A stretch of 64,000 nucleotides of DNA from an uncultured Clostridia bacterium. Its GTDB lineage: Bacteria > Bacillota > Clostridia > Christensenellales > Aristaeellaceae. The notes beneath the pieces were generated by a model. That model was given only the letters and a program-made list of their open reading frames with translations. It was not told the origin of the DNA and searched no databases. Below are positions 24,040 through 32,776 of the stretch, one piece after another. The stretch covers positions 1 to 64,000 of the forward strand of contig CAKUKE010000002.1 in assembly GCA_934662505.1 (NCBI GenBank). Reading direction: 5' to 3'. The translations under genes and the position numbers were made by a program. Within the stretch, counting starts at the first letter, position 1; each line of letters starts with the position of its first letter.

Positions 24040-25700
24040 TGATCGGGCGCGTGCTGGACAACCGCTACAAGCTGGAAGAATTTATCGGCAAGGGCGGCAT
24101 GGCGATGGTGTATCGTGCGCTGGATCAGCGCACGGGACACAGTGTGGCGGTGAAGATCCTCCGGCCGGAGTTCAACGGCGATGCGGAGTTTTTGCAGCGT
24201 TTTGAGCGGGAAGCGGCGGCTGCCAGCAAAATGAACCACCACAACATCGTCAATCTGCTGGACATGGGTCAGGAGGGCGAGTGCCACTATCTGGTCATGG
24301 AATATGTCAAGGGAAAGACGCTGAAGGAGATCATTGCGGAAAAGGGACCCCTCCCGCCGCAGATCGCGGCGCAGATCGCCATTCGCATTCTTTCCGCACT
24401 GCAGCACGCCCATGCCAACGGGATCATCCATCGGGATATCAAGCCGCAGAACATTCTGGTGCATTCTGAAGGCCATATCAAGGTGGCGGATTTCGGCATC
24501 GCCCGGGTGGCGGGTACCGGCACGCTGAGCCGTTCGGACAGCGTGATGGGCTCGGTGTACTATTTTTCCCCTGAGCAGGCGAAGGGCGGCGAGGTGACGG
24601 AGGCCAGCGATCTGTACAGCGTGGGCGTGGTGCTTTATGAAATGCTGACGGGTCAGGTGCCTTTTGACGGAGATACCCCGGTGGCGGTGGCGATGCAGCA
24701 GATCAACGGCACCCCCCGTCCTGTTCGCACTCTGCGCCCCGACGTGCCGCCGGCAATGGAAAAAGTGGTCGTCAAGGCCATGGAGAAAAAGCCGGAAATG
24801 CGCTATCAGAGCGCGCTGGAAATGGCGCAGGATCTGCACCGTGCCATGCAGGAGCCGGATGGGGACTGGCTGAACGCCGTACAGGATAAGCCCATTCCCA
24901 TGATTTCTCAGGTGGCGGCCTCCCAGCGCGTCATTCGGAAGAAAAAAGGAAAAAGCTACCTGCCGTACCGCATTCTGGGCGTGGTGCTGTGCCTGCTGGC
25001 GGCGCTGGGGCTGGTGGAGGGAGCACAGCATATCTATCAGACGGTGATCAATGCCACAGAGGCGCCCTATGTGCTGGACGAGACGGAAGAAGCGGCTATC
25101 AAGCTGTGTACGCGCGCCGGTCTGAAGTATGAGATCGTACGGGTCAGCGATGAAAAAAGCGCGGGCACCGTCCTGATGCAGACGCCGGAGTATGAGACCC
25201 GCCTGAAAAAAGGCGACACGGTGCTTTTGACAGTGTCTACCGGCCCTGCGGTGCAGCCTGCGCCCCGTCTGGAGGGGATGACGCTGGAGGATGCCCGGAA
25301 AAAGGCGGAAAAAGTGGGCTTTACCCTGATGGTGACCTCCGAGCGGGCGCTGTCCGAGCTGCCGCTGGATACCGTTGTGGCGCAGACCCCGGCCAAGGGG
25401 GAAGAAATGGCCTACGGTCAGATCATTCAGGTGACCCTCAGCGGCGGCAGCGTGACACTGCCGGATCTGACCGGGAAAAAACGGGACGAGGCTGTGCAGA
25501 CGTTGACACAGATGGGAATACGCATTGAGGAAATCAAAGAGGTGCTGGTGAACGACAGGGCGCTGGACGGTATCGTGGCGACGCAGCAGTACCGGGACGA
25601 AGAATACAATGCGCTGGCGGCAGGCGACCGGGCGAAGCTGTCTTCCGTGGCGGAGCTGGCCGTGTATGTGTATGACGCGCCGCAGGAGGGGAACGAATGA
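24036..25700 (+). CDS. prkC: PASTA-domain serine/threonine protein kinase
   Basis: This membrane kinase senses cell-wall fragments outside and phosphorylates cytoplasmic targets. The 554-residue protein has a Hanks-type kinase domain (1-270: GKGGMAMVYRA, VAVKIL with the ATP lysine, HRDIKPQNIL, ADFGIARV). A basic juxtamembrane segment and one membrane helix (~308-330, ILGVVLCLLAALGLV) follow, then three extracellular PASTA repeats (~345-405, 406-470, 471-554). The first PASTA repeat is degenerate and the last is longer than usual. Paired with stp by a four-base overlap. Confidence 0.96.
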   Translation: MMIGRVLDNRYKLEEFIGKGGMAMVYRALDQRTGHSVAVKILRPEFNGDAEFLQRFEREAAAASKMNHHNIVNLLDMGQEGECHYLVMEYVKGKTLKEIIAEKGPLPPQIAAQIAIRILSALQHAHANGIIHRDIKPQNILVHSEGHIKVADFGIARVAGTGTLSRSDSVMGSVYYFSPEQAKGGEVTEASDLYSVGVVLYEMLTGQVPFDGDTPVAVAMQQINGTPRPVRTLRPDVPPAMEKVVVKAMEKKPEMRYQSALEMAQDLHRAMQEPDGDWLNAVQDKPIPMISQVAASQRVIRKKKGKSYLPYRILGVVLCLLAALGLVEGAQHIYQTVINATEAPYVLDETEEAAIKLCTRAGLKYEIVRVSDEKSAGTVLMQTPEYETRLKKGDTVLLTVSTGPAVQPAPRLEGMTLEDARKKAEKVGFTLMVTSERALSELPLDTVVAQTPAKGEEMAYGQIIQVTLSGGSVTLPDLTGKKRDEAVQTLTQMGIRIEEIKEVLVNDRALDGIVATQQYRDEEYNALAAGDRAKLSSVAELAVYVYDAPQEGNE

Positions 25701-26578
25701 TCCGCGGCACACTGACGCAGGGCGTGGGCGGGCTGTACTTTGCCCGTACCTTGGAGGGAGAGGAGTACCCGCTGCGCGCCAAGAAGAAGTTCCGGCGGCA
25801 GGGGCTGACCCCGTTGGTGGGCGATGAAGTCCTTTTTACCCCCGGCACGGGGGAGGAGCATGGGTGGCTGGAGGAAATACTGCCCCGCAAGTCCGAATGT
25901 CTTCGCCCCCGGGTGGCGAATCTGACCCGGATGTGCGTGGTGACGGCGGTGCGGCCGCTGCCGGACTGGCTGCTGGTGGACAAAATGCTCTACTATGCCC
26001 GCAGGGAGGGTATCGGAGCGGTGATTGCGGTCAACAAGTGCGATCTGGACGGTGGGGGGTGCGCCCGGGAAGCCGCCCGGATGTACAAAAATGCGGAAGC
26101 GGCCGTGCTGCCGGTCAGCGCGGCGACCGGCGAAGGACTGGAGGAAATGCGGGCAGCGCTGCAAAACGAAACGACCTGCTTTCTGGGGCAGTCAGGCGTC
26201 GGGAAATCCACGCTGCTGAACCGGCTGTTTGCGCTGGGGCAGGAGACGGGGGACATCAGCCGGAAAATCGAGCGTGGGAAAAATACCACGCGGCATGCCC
26301 GGATGTTTTTCCCAAACGGCCTGCGGGTGCTGGATACGCCTGGTTTCAGCCTGCTGGATATAGAAGACGTGTTCGAGCCGGTGGAGCTGCGGGCGTATTA
26401 TCCGGAATTTGCTCCCTATGAAGGTCAGTGCCGGTTTTCTCCCTGCTGTCACGACAGCGAGCCCGGCTGCGCGGTGCGCCGCGCGGTGGAGGCGGGGGAG
26501 ATCGACGGCGAGCGATACGGACGGTATCGGATTCTGCTTGAAAACATGCGAAAGAATTGGAGAAAACGGTATGATTAA
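25697..26578 (+). CDS. rsgA: Ribosome small-subunit GTPase RsgA
   Basis: RsgA is a circularly permuted GTPase that checks late 30S assembly. The 293-residue protein has an N-terminal OB fold (1-65) and a G domain in permuted order: G4 NKCD, then G1 GQSGVGKSTLLN, G2 RGKNTTRH, G3 DTPGFSLLDI. The C-terminal zinc module is CRFSPCCHDSEPGCAV. It overlaps prkC by four bases and rpe by eight. Confidence 0.97.
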   Translation: MIRGTLTQGVGGLYFARTLEGEEYPLRAKKKFRRQGLTPLVGDEVLFTPGTGEEHGWLEEILPRKSECLRPRVANLTRMCVVTAVRPLPDWLLVDKMLYYARREGIGAVIAVNKCDLDGGGCAREAARMYKNAEAAVLPVSAATGEGLEEMRAALQNETTCFLGQSGVGKSTLLNRLFALGQETGDISRKIERGKNTTRHARMFFPNGLRVLDTPGFSLLDIEDVFEPVELRAYYPEFAPYEGQCRFSPCCHDSEPGCAVRRAVEAGEIDGERYGRYRILLENMRKNWRKRYD

Positions 26579-27218
26579 GATCGCGCCGTCCGTACTGGCG
26601 GCAGACGTGCTGAACATGGGCGCCGAGGTGGAACGGGTGCTTGCGGCGGGGGCGGACTGGATTCATCTGGACATTATGGACGGGCATTTCGTGCCCAACC
26701 TGTCCTACGGGCCATCCCTTTGCGCCGCGCTGCGCAAGCGTTTTCCCGAGGCGTATCTGGATGTGCATCTGATGCTGGATAACCCGGAAAAGTATCTGGA
26801 TCCCTTTCTGGATGCGGGCGCCAGCGCGGTGACGGTGCATGTGGAAGTGCCCGGCGATGTGAGCGCCATGCTGCGCCATATTCGGGCGCGCGGGGCACAC
26901 AGCGGGTTGTCCGTCAAGCCCGGCACGCCGACGGAAGCGCTGACGCCGTATCTTAAGGAGATGGATCTGGCGCTCATCATGACGGTGGAGCCCGGCTTTG
27001 GGGGACAAAAGCTGATTGCATCGGCGCTGGATAAAATTCCCGCACTGCGCGGGGCGGGCTTTGAAGGCGAAATATCGGTGGACGGCGGCGTAAATGCGGA
27101 AACGGCGCCGCTGGCCGCCCGGAAGGGCGCGTCCGTACTGGTGATGGGCACGGCGGTGTTCCGTGCAGCGGACGCGGAGGGCATGATCCACGGGGCGCAG
27201 CGCCTGCCGAATGGATAA
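26571..27218 (+). CDS. rpe: Ribulose-phosphate 3-epimerase
   Basis: Rpe interconverts ribulose-5-phosphate and xylulose-5-phosphate in the pentose phosphate pathway. The 215-residue TIM barrel shows IAPSVLAADVLNMG, the metal/catalytic HLDIMDGHFVPNLSYGP, MTVEPGFGGQKLI and VDGGVNAETAPLAARKGA. The ATG at 26571 lies inside the rsgA tail; the frame is open further upstream but only this start fits the family. Confidence 0.97.
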   Translation: MIKIAPSVLAADVLNMGAEVERVLAAGADWIHLDIMDGHFVPNLSYGPSLCAALRKRFPEAYLDVHLMLDNPEKYLDPFLDAGASAVTVHVEVPGDVSAMLRHIRARGAHSGLSVKPGTPTEALTPYLKEMDLALIMTVEPGFGGQKLIASALDKIPALRGAGFEGEISVDGGVNAETAPLAARKGASVLVMGTAVFRAADAEGMIHGAQRLPNG

Positions 27219-27230
27219 AAGAGGGATGAC

Positions 27231-28088
27231 ATGAAGGAAAAAAAGGCGGTTCCAAATGACAGGCGGAACGGTTCGTTTCACCACAAAAAGAGCCTGGGGC
27301 AGAATTTTCTGACGGATGAAATGCTGCTGGAAAATCTGGTATCCCTCTCCGGCGTGGGTGCGGACGACCGGGTGCTGGAAATCGGCGCGGGCGCCGGGGC
27401 GATGACCCGGGTGCTGGGCGAAAGGTGCCGGGAGGTCATTTCCATTGAGGTGGACGGCACCCTCCTGCCGATTCTGAGGGTGTCGCTGGAAAAATACAGG
27501 AATGTATGGCTGATCCATGGGGATGCGATGCGGCTGAATCTGCCCGAGTTGACGGCAGGGTGGGATTCGTTCCATGTGGTGGCCAACATTCCCTATTACC
27601 TGACCAGCGACCTGATGAACCTGCTGATGGCCTCGGGCATGCCGATCCGTTCGGTGAACGTGATGGTGCAGAAGGAGGCGGCGGAACGCCTGACGGCGCG
27701 TCCGGGCAGCAAGGAATACAGCGTCCTGTCCGTGAAGGCGCAGTACTTTGGTCGCCCGGAAATCGTGCTGGATGTGCCCCGCGCGCTGTTTACGCCGCCG
27801 CCCAAGGTGGACAGCGCGTTTGTCACCATGCCCATGCGCGCGCCGGAAGAAAGAATGTTTCAGGGGGCGGAGGAAGCGCTTTTTCTGAAGATCGTAAGCG
27901 CGGCGTTTGCCCTTCGCAGGAAAACGCTGCTGAATAATCTGATGAACACGTTTCATCTGGAACGCTCCGCCGTCGAAAAATGGCTGGCAGACGGTCAGAT
28001 TGACGCAAGCCGCCGCGGTGAGACCCTGTCCGTGCGTGAATTTGCCGCGCTGACCCGTGTCGCGCCATGCACACAGAAAACGGAATAA
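27231..28088 (+). CDS. rsmA: 16S rRNA (adenine1518/1519-N6)-dimethyltransferase
   Basis: RsmA (KsgA) dimethylates two adjacent adenines in 16S rRNA helix 45. The 285-residue protein shows HHKKSLGQNFLTDEMLLENL, the SAM motif LEIGAGAGAMTRVL, the catalytic NIPYYLTSDLMNLL, FTPPPKVDSAFV, and the C-terminal helical domain with FALRRKTLLNNLMNTF. It is the last gene of the 13.5-28.1 kb cluster and a terminator follows. Confidence 0.96.
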   Translation: MKEKKAVPNDRRNGSFHHKKSLGQNFLTDEMLLENLVSLSGVGADDRVLEIGAGAGAMTRVLGERCREVISIEVDGTLLPILRVSLEKYRNVWLIHGDAMRLNLPELTAGWDSFHVVANIPYYLTSDLMNLLMASGMPIRSVNVMVQKEAAERLTARPGSKEYSVLSVKAQYFGRPEIVLDVPRALFTPPPKVDSAFVTMPMRAPEERMFQGAEEALFLKIVSAAFALRRKTLLNNLMNTFHLERSAVEKWLADGQIDASRRGETLSVREFAALTRVAPCTQKTE

Positions 28089-28111
28089 ATCATTCGTCTG
28101 AAATGGAAAAG

Positions 28112-28138
28112 GCCGTCCGCGCTGTCTGGACGGCTTTT
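28112..28138 (+). terminator. Terminator after rsmA
   Basis: GCCGTCC (28112-28118) pairs with GGACGGC (28128-28134), followed by four T. Confidence 0.75.
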
Positions 28139-28420
28139 CTGATGCAGAAACGCCAGCAGGAAATCAATCATGCCTGAAAAGCACAGTCGGGGAGAACGGC
28201 CTGAAAGGCAACGGGAAAACGCTTTCCATGTTGGCCGCGCGGCATGAAGGGACGGCAGGCCAGCGCCGCAGGAAGCCCGGAATCGTGGTCGCTACTTGGC
28301 AGCTCCCTGAACGAACTCCCTTGAGTTTACGGTTTTTCGGGTATTCCCAACTTAATATTTTTGCTTGCTATCCCCATCAACTCTCCCCATTTTCTGAGGG
28401 GCTGATGTTGAGATCAATAC

Positions 28421-28461
28421 GGAGATGTATCGAAGTGGTCGTAACGGGACTGACTCGAAAT
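28421..28461 (+). pseudogene. Truncated tRNA-Ser(CGA), 5' half only (copy 1)
   Basis: GGAGATGTATCGAAGTGGTC followed by GTAACGGGACTGACTCGAAAT matches the acceptor 5' strand, D arm and anticodon arm (anticodon CGA 28456-28458) of a class II tRNA-Ser. After the anticodon loop the sequence no longer pairs with ACTGA, and no variable or T arm follows. The break is at the anticodon loop, a common crossover point of tRNA-targeting integrases. Confidence 0.65.
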
Positions 28462-28617
28462 TTCGGCAGAAGCTGGGAATTTCGTCCCCCTGATTCTCCT
28501 TGATGCTCCTCAACATCGAAAATCTCAACATCGAATATTTTTTACCGTCTCTCCTGTTTTCTCCCCAACGAATTTTTAAGCAAATTTCTGGAAAGAAAAC
28601 CGGACGAAAATAGACAC

Positions 28618-28660
28618 GGAGAGTTGTCCGAGTGGTCGAAGGTGCGACACTCGAATTTTG
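28618..28660 (+). pseudogene. Truncated tRNA-Ser(CGA), 5' half only (copy 2)
   Basis: GGAGAGTTGTCCGAGTGGTC then GAAGGTGCGACACTCGAAT reproduces a second, different tRNA-Ser 5' half with anticodon CGA at 28652-28654. Again it stops at the anticodon loop. The two copies are not identical, so they derive from distinct tRNA-Ser genes or separate events. Confidence 0.65.
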
Positions 28661-28679
28661 CCTGCTGACATGCAAAAAA

Positions 28680-28706
28680 GACTGCCCTTCAGGCAGCCTT
28701 TTTGAA
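28680..28706 (-). terminator. Terminator after rpmB (minus strand)
   Basis: GACTGCC and GGCAGCC arms (one mismatch) around CTTCA, flanked by an A run on the left (T run on the minus strand) and a T run on the right, so it may act in both directions. Confidence 0.65.
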
Positions 28707-28716
28707 TGCGAACAGG

Positions 28717-28968
28717 TCAGGCTTCTTCGGTGACAACGGGCTGCGCAGACACTTCAGGAGCAACCGCCTTGATTTCGTGCATGGCGCGCTGCACGTAGCC
28801 GGAACGCAGGCAGCGGGTGCACACGTTCATGTGGACGGGCTTGCCATCCAGCATCACGCGAACCTTCTGCACGTTGGGCGCCCAGAACCGGCTGGATTTC
28901 CGGTTGGAATGGCTCACGTTATGACCGGACATGAGGCCCTTTTCGCATACTTCACAAAACTTGCCCAT
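28717..28968 (-). CDS. rpmB: Ribosomal protein bL28 (zinc-binding form)
   Basis: This 83-residue 50S protein begins MGKFCEVCEKGLMSGHNVSH and has the core RKSSRFWAPNVQKVRV. Cysteines C5, C8, C50 and C53 make a complete zinc site, the C+ paralogue type. The last ~20 residues (EIKAVAPEVSAQPVVTEEA) exceed the usual length. The ATG at 28968 is chosen because GGAGG stands 8 bases ahead. Lone transcription unit on the minus strand. Confidence 0.96.
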   Translation of the reverse strand: MGKFCEVCEKGLMSGHNVSHSNRKSSRFWAPNVQKVRVMLDGKPVHMNVCTRCLRSGYVQRAMHEIKAVAPEVSAQPVVTEEA

Positions 28969-29134
28969 ACTCATTACCTCCAAGGGAATGTGTTTGTTCA
29001 TACGGCTTAAAGGGCCGTGCAACATTCCATCATTACAGCTTTTCAATTATAGCATGATGCCACGGGAAATGCAAGTATTTTTTTGAAGAAAACGCATTTG
29101 TTCCATCGGAAAAACGTTTTTCCGACAGGAAAAA

Positions 29135-29695
29135 TTACGCCTTGACGGTACCGTCGGGGTTGAACAGGGGCAGCTTTTCCAGAAACAGAATATCGTCCCG
29201 CTTCTGCGCGTCGCCCTCGGCCAGAATGGCCATTTTGCCGACGACGGTGCCGCCCGCCTGATGTACCAGCTTTTCCACGGCCTTGAGGGATTCGCCGGTG
29301 GAAATGACGTCGTCCACGATCAGTACCCGCTTGCCGCGCATGTCGTCCGCGTCCTGCTGGTCAATGCAGAGGATCTGCCGATTTTCGGTGGTGATGGAGG
29401 TGACCTCCGTGGAAAAGACGTTGCGCATATACAGCTTCGGCTTTTTGCGTGCGATCAGGTAATGGTTTTCACCGTGCTGACGGGCCATTTCATAAACCAG
29501 CGGAATGCCCTTGGATTCAGCGGTGATGAGAATGTCGTGCTCAGGCGCGATCTTCAGCAGATCCCGTGCGCAGGCGCAGGTCAGCTCCACATCGCCGAAG
29601 ATGACGAACGCGCCGATGTACAGGTTATCATTGACCCGGCACAGGGGAAGTTCTCTGGTCAAACCGGCCACGTGCATGGTGTAGGACAGGCTCAT
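29135..29695 (-). CDS. Purine-type phosphoribosyltransferase
   Basis: The 186-residue protein has the type I PRTase fold with the PRPP-binding loop VLIVDDVISTGESLKAVEKL (~128-147) and an upstream LITAESKGIPLVYEMA loop resembling adenine phosphoribosyltransferase. It would join a nucleobase to PRPP or act as a PRTase-like regulator. The substrate is not shown. The ATG at 29695 follows AAAGGAG by 8 bases; a GTG three codons upstream is the alternative. Monocistronic. Confidence 0.8.
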   Translation of the reverse strand: MSLSYTMHVAGLTRELPLCRVNDNLYIGAFVIFGDVELTCACARDLLKIAPEHDILITAESKGIPLVYEMARQHGENHYLIARKKPKLYMRNVFSTEVTSITTENRQILCIDQQDADDMRGKRVLIVDDVISTGESLKAVEKLVHQAGGTVVGKMAILAEGDAQKRDDILFLEKLPLFNPDGTVKA

Positions 29696-29786
29696 GACGT
29701 TCACTCCTTTTAGCCCACGGGGCCAAAATCAAAATACATTTCATTATATCCCATCAATTGGCAAAATGTCAACCGTGTCGCCCATT

Positions 29787-30287
29787 TTAGACGGGATTTT
29801 CGTGCTCGTCCTTTTTACGCTTGAAAACGACGAACTTGCTGGCCACATAGTTGAAAATGACCACCAGAACGTTCATCAGCAGCTTGACCCACAGGTCGGC
29901 GCCGGGCCACACGCCGCGCACCAGCCACAGGCACAGGTTGAAAAGCCCCAGGTCAAACAGCAGCGCCGCCAGAATGCGGCTGGATACGAACAGCCACATT
30001 TCCCGCCACAGGCCGTTCTGCGCCGTGCGGTCGCTTTTGAATACATACCGCTTGTTTGTAAAAAAAGCGAAGGCGACGGAGAGAATGAACGCCAGCACCT
30101 GACCGCTGTTGGCGATGAGCATGTAGGCGGCCGAGTCGGCCGGATAGCTGGTCAGACCGAGCGCCTGCCGCCAGACGAAATAGGTCAGCCAGGAGATGAG
30201 CGTCGTCAGTACGCCGAAAAACACATAGGAGCACAGCTCGCGCATTTTGTCCCGGTCATGAAGCAGGGCTTTGATTTTTTGCGGCAT
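29787..30287 (-). CDS. GtrA family membrane protein
   Basis: The 166-residue protein has four membrane segments in the GtrA pattern: ELCSYVFFGVLTTLISWLTY (~15-34), one at ~60-80 (GQVLAFILSVAFAFFTNKRYVF, with the conserved NKRYVF), one at ~95-115, and one ending ASKFVVFKRKK. GtrA proteins are thought to move lipid-linked sugars across the membrane. The upstream glycosyltransferase-like gene (30552-32561) fits that role. GGAGG lies 8 bases before the ATG, four bases behind the previous stop. Confidence 0.88.
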   Translation of the reverse strand: MPQKIKALLHDRDKMRELCSYVFFGVLTTLISWLTYFVWRQALGLTSYPADSAAYMLIANSGQVLAFILSVAFAFFTNKRYVFKSDRTAQNGLWREMWLFVSSRILAALLFDLGLFNLCLWLVRGVWPGADLWVKLLMNVLVVIFNYVASKFVVFKRKKDEHENPV

Positions 30288-30291
30288 TTTT

Positions 30292-30555
30292 TCATTCCTC
30301 CGTAAATTGCAGGGTGTCCCCCCGGTCGCCCCGGGCATAGTCCGCCGACAGGATCTGGTCAAGGGGCAGCACAAGCGGCGGCTTTCCCATGTCGCTCTTT
30401 CTGGGACGGATGTACGAAAGCGTCTGTTCGTCCCAGGAAACGGCAATGGCATTGACATAGCGAACCGTCGTTTTCCCTTCCGGATCCGTCGTCTGCGTCA
30501 GAAGGCGGATGGGTTTTCCATGGGTTCTGGAATACTCGAAAAAACGTTCCATCAT
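30292..30555 (-). CDS. Small conserved-looking cytosolic protein of unknown function
   Basis: An 87-residue protein (MMERFFEYSRTHGKPIRLL...) with mixed beta content (TTDPEGKTTVRYVNAIAVSW, TLSYIRPRKSDMG) and an acidic end. I recognise no family. It overlaps the large membrane protein gene by four bases (ATGA) and precedes gtrA by four, so all three are one translationally coupled unit. Confidence 0.65.
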   Translation of the reverse strand: MMERFFEYSRTHGKPIRLLTQTTDPEGKTTVRYVNAIAVSWDEQTLSYIRPRKSDMGKPPLVLPLDQILSADYARGDRGDTLQFTEE

Positions 30556-32561
30556 GGGGCAGTCACCTGATAAATGCGAATGTCGCCGTAAGCGCTTTCA
30601 TACACGCAGGGATAGTTTGCATCCAGCGCGGCGGTGTCCACGTTCAGGTTGGCGCGCTCATAGCTGGACAGATACACGTAGGATACGCCGTATTTTTCCA
30701 GAATGTCCTTGCGTCCGACAGGGTCTGCGTAGAAGGCGGCGATGTCGCTGTGCCGCGCATCGGTAGAAAAACCGTGGTAGTACAGCCACAGATCGGGACC
30801 GCACACGGTGGTGCGTCCCGCCAGCGCGGAGACGGGGTTGATGTGCTGGGTGTAGGACATGAAAACGGCGTGCTCGGGGGTGTTTTCCTCCACGTAAGCG
30901 GCGCAGTCCACATCCTGCGCGGAAAACAGCTGATAGTCGCTTACCCATTCCCGGGCAACGGTCAGCCCGGCCGAGGCGAAGCAGAAGACGAGGGTAAGCC
31001 CTGCCAGCGCGTAGCGGGAACGGAACCCCCGCAGCTTGCGGAACAGCGCGGCCATATAATCCGCCGCCAGCATGGCGCCCAGCATGTACCACACGTAGAA
31101 CAGCTTGTTGTTGTCGTATTCGTTGGGCTGGAACTGGATCAATTCAGCCGCCAGAAAAATGGTGAAGGCGCCGGCAGCCAGAAAACGGCGTTTTGGTTTT
31201 TTTTCAAGCAGCGACAGCAGCAGAAACAGGAAGGGCAGCCCGACGTTTTTTACATAGAACCACAGGTAGAAGTCCCGCATGCCCTGACTGTAGGAGTTGT
31301 TGACCCAGTTAAAATGGAAGGAGAGAAAATGATCGCTTCCAGCCGCCTGTGAAAACGTCCAGCGGAGCAGCTGAGGAAGCGCCAGCGCAACGGAAAGACC
31401 GCCGTAGAGCAGATAGCGCAGGAAACATGCCTTTCGCTGTCCTCTGGCATGAAAAAGGTCGTAGGCCATGAAGCCTGCGCTCATCAGCCCCAGCGCCAGA
31501 TAGGAGTGGGTGTGCAGCAGCACGAGCCCGCCCGACCATACGCCCAGCAGCGCCGTCTGGCGGAGGTCATAACGTCTGTCGCAGCCGGGCAGGCAGGGCG
31601 CGTCGTTTTCTCCGCAAAGGGCGTCGTACAGCAGGTACATGCAGGGGAGCAGCTGGCACCAGCCGCCCAGAATGGTGCGCTGGGGAACCAGCATGTCGCA
31701 GATGACGTTGCTCCAGCGCAGGTTGTAGGTGGTGAACTCCCGGTGATTGGTGGGCGCCTGATACCACCCCTCCAGTACATTCTGGAGCCGGGACAGAAAG
31801 CCTGTTCCCATCTGCAGCTGATTGGCCGAATCAGACCCCAGAGAGACGCCCTGCAGGTCGAAAATGTAGAGGAAGCCCAGCCCGCCATTGAGAAAAAACA
31901 GCAGCGCCGCCAGCGCCGCTACGCCCCGCCGGCGCAGGATGCGTACGGCCAGAAGCACGTAGCCGGAAAAGGTGAGCGCCATCATGAGGATGGAAGGGAA
32001 CAGAACTGCCAGACGGAGGGAGGCGCCCAGCAGCATGAAGCTGGTGGAAAAACTGTCCATCAGGAAAGGATAGGACAGGGTTTCACCAGGAAAAATGCTG
32101 TAATCCGCCGGCAGCGCCGCGTTGCGCAGACTGGTGATGATGGACAGGTGCAGGTTCAGGTCGCCGTAGGTGCTCTGACCGACGTGCAGGGAACCGTCTG
32201 CGGCCGGGCGCAGGTTGTGGGTCCATTCAAGGTATCCGCCTGTTACCGTCAGGGGAAGCGCCACGCATAAAAGCAGCAGCGCGCTTTTTTTATCGCCGTC
32301 TTCCCAGCGGCGGACGGGCTGTCTGCTGCGCAGAAAATAGCAGCCCGCGTCGAGGGCAAGGAGCGGAAGCAGCGCGACAAGGTGCGCCGTCAGGGTAAAC
32401 CGCAGCGCCAGACCGGTCAGAAAGGGCAGCCACATCATCAGCAGGATGCCCAGGCAGCAGCCCAGCCATATCCGGACGAGGACGGTCTGCCGGGGCAAAA
32501 GACAGCGGATGATCCACAGCCCGGACAGAAGAAAAACCAGCAGATAGGGGAAAGCGAACAT
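30552..32561 (-). CDS. Large polytopic membrane protein, probable GT-C type glycosyltransferase
   Basis: The 669-residue protein has about 12-14 hydrophobic segments (first MFAFPYLLVFLLSGLWIIR). An early extracytoplasmic loop bears YGDLNLHLSIITSLRN (acidic DxNxH-type motif ~135-145) and a soluble C-terminal part of ~110 residues (~560-669). This architecture matches GT-C glycosyltransferases using polyprenyl-phosphate sugars, but I cannot name the family. The ATG at 32561 follows GGAGGAAACCCC; the frame is open upstream without a good site. Followed by a small protein and GtrA, suggesting a cell-surface glycan module. Confidence 0.7.
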   Translation of the reverse strand: MFAFPYLLVFLLSGLWIIRCLLPRQTVLVRIWLGCCLGILLMMWLPFLTGLALRFTLTAHLVALLPLLALDAGCYFLRSRQPVRRWEDGDKKSALLLLCVALPLTVTGGYLEWTHNLRPAADGSLHVGQSTYGDLNLHLSIITSLRNAALPADYSIFPGETLSYPFLMDSFSTSFMLLGASLRLAVLFPSILMMALTFSGYVLLAVRILRRRGVAALAALLFFLNGGLGFLYIFDLQGVSLGSDSANQLQMGTGFLSRLQNVLEGWYQAPTNHREFTTYNLRWSNVICDMLVPQRTILGGWCQLLPCMYLLYDALCGENDAPCLPGCDRRYDLRQTALLGVWSGGLVLLHTHSYLALGLMSAGFMAYDLFHARGQRKACFLRYLLYGGLSVALALPQLLRWTFSQAAGSDHFLSFHFNWVNNSYSQGMRDFYLWFYVKNVGLPFLFLLLSLLEKKPKRRFLAAGAFTIFLAAELIQFQPNEYDNNKLFYVWYMLGAMLAADYMAALFRKLRGFRSRYALAGLTLVFCFASAGLTVAREWVSDYQLFSAQDVDCAAYVEENTPEHAVFMSYTQHINPVSALAGRTTVCGPDLWLYYHGFSTDARHSDIAAFYADPVGRKDILEKYGVSYVYLSSYERANLNVDTAALDANYPCVYESAYGDIRIYQVTAP

Positions 32562-32776
32562 GGGGTTTCCTCCCGTTTCGATCGTCAATGCTTTTTCATT
32601 ATAACGCAGGGCGGCGGAAAAGGCAATTGAAGGGTTTGTAAACATTCGCCCGCCAGAACCCCGACGGAAAAAGAAATGCTTGTAAAGCAGCGGGGAGGGG
32701 GGCAGGAGCATCGGAAAGAAAGGGGTGGCAAAAAAGAAAAATGTATGGTAAGATAGGAAAAAGGAGGGAAAACATC

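Larger units (their letters stand above)
28139..28679. other. Gene-free gap with tRNA fragments between rsmA and rpmB
   Basis: No protein gene is supported. The right two thirds are AT-richer than the flanks and hold two truncated tRNA-Ser 5' halves (28421 and 28618), each preceded by an AT-rich stretch. This looks like a scarred integration or rearrangement site. Confidence 0.6.
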
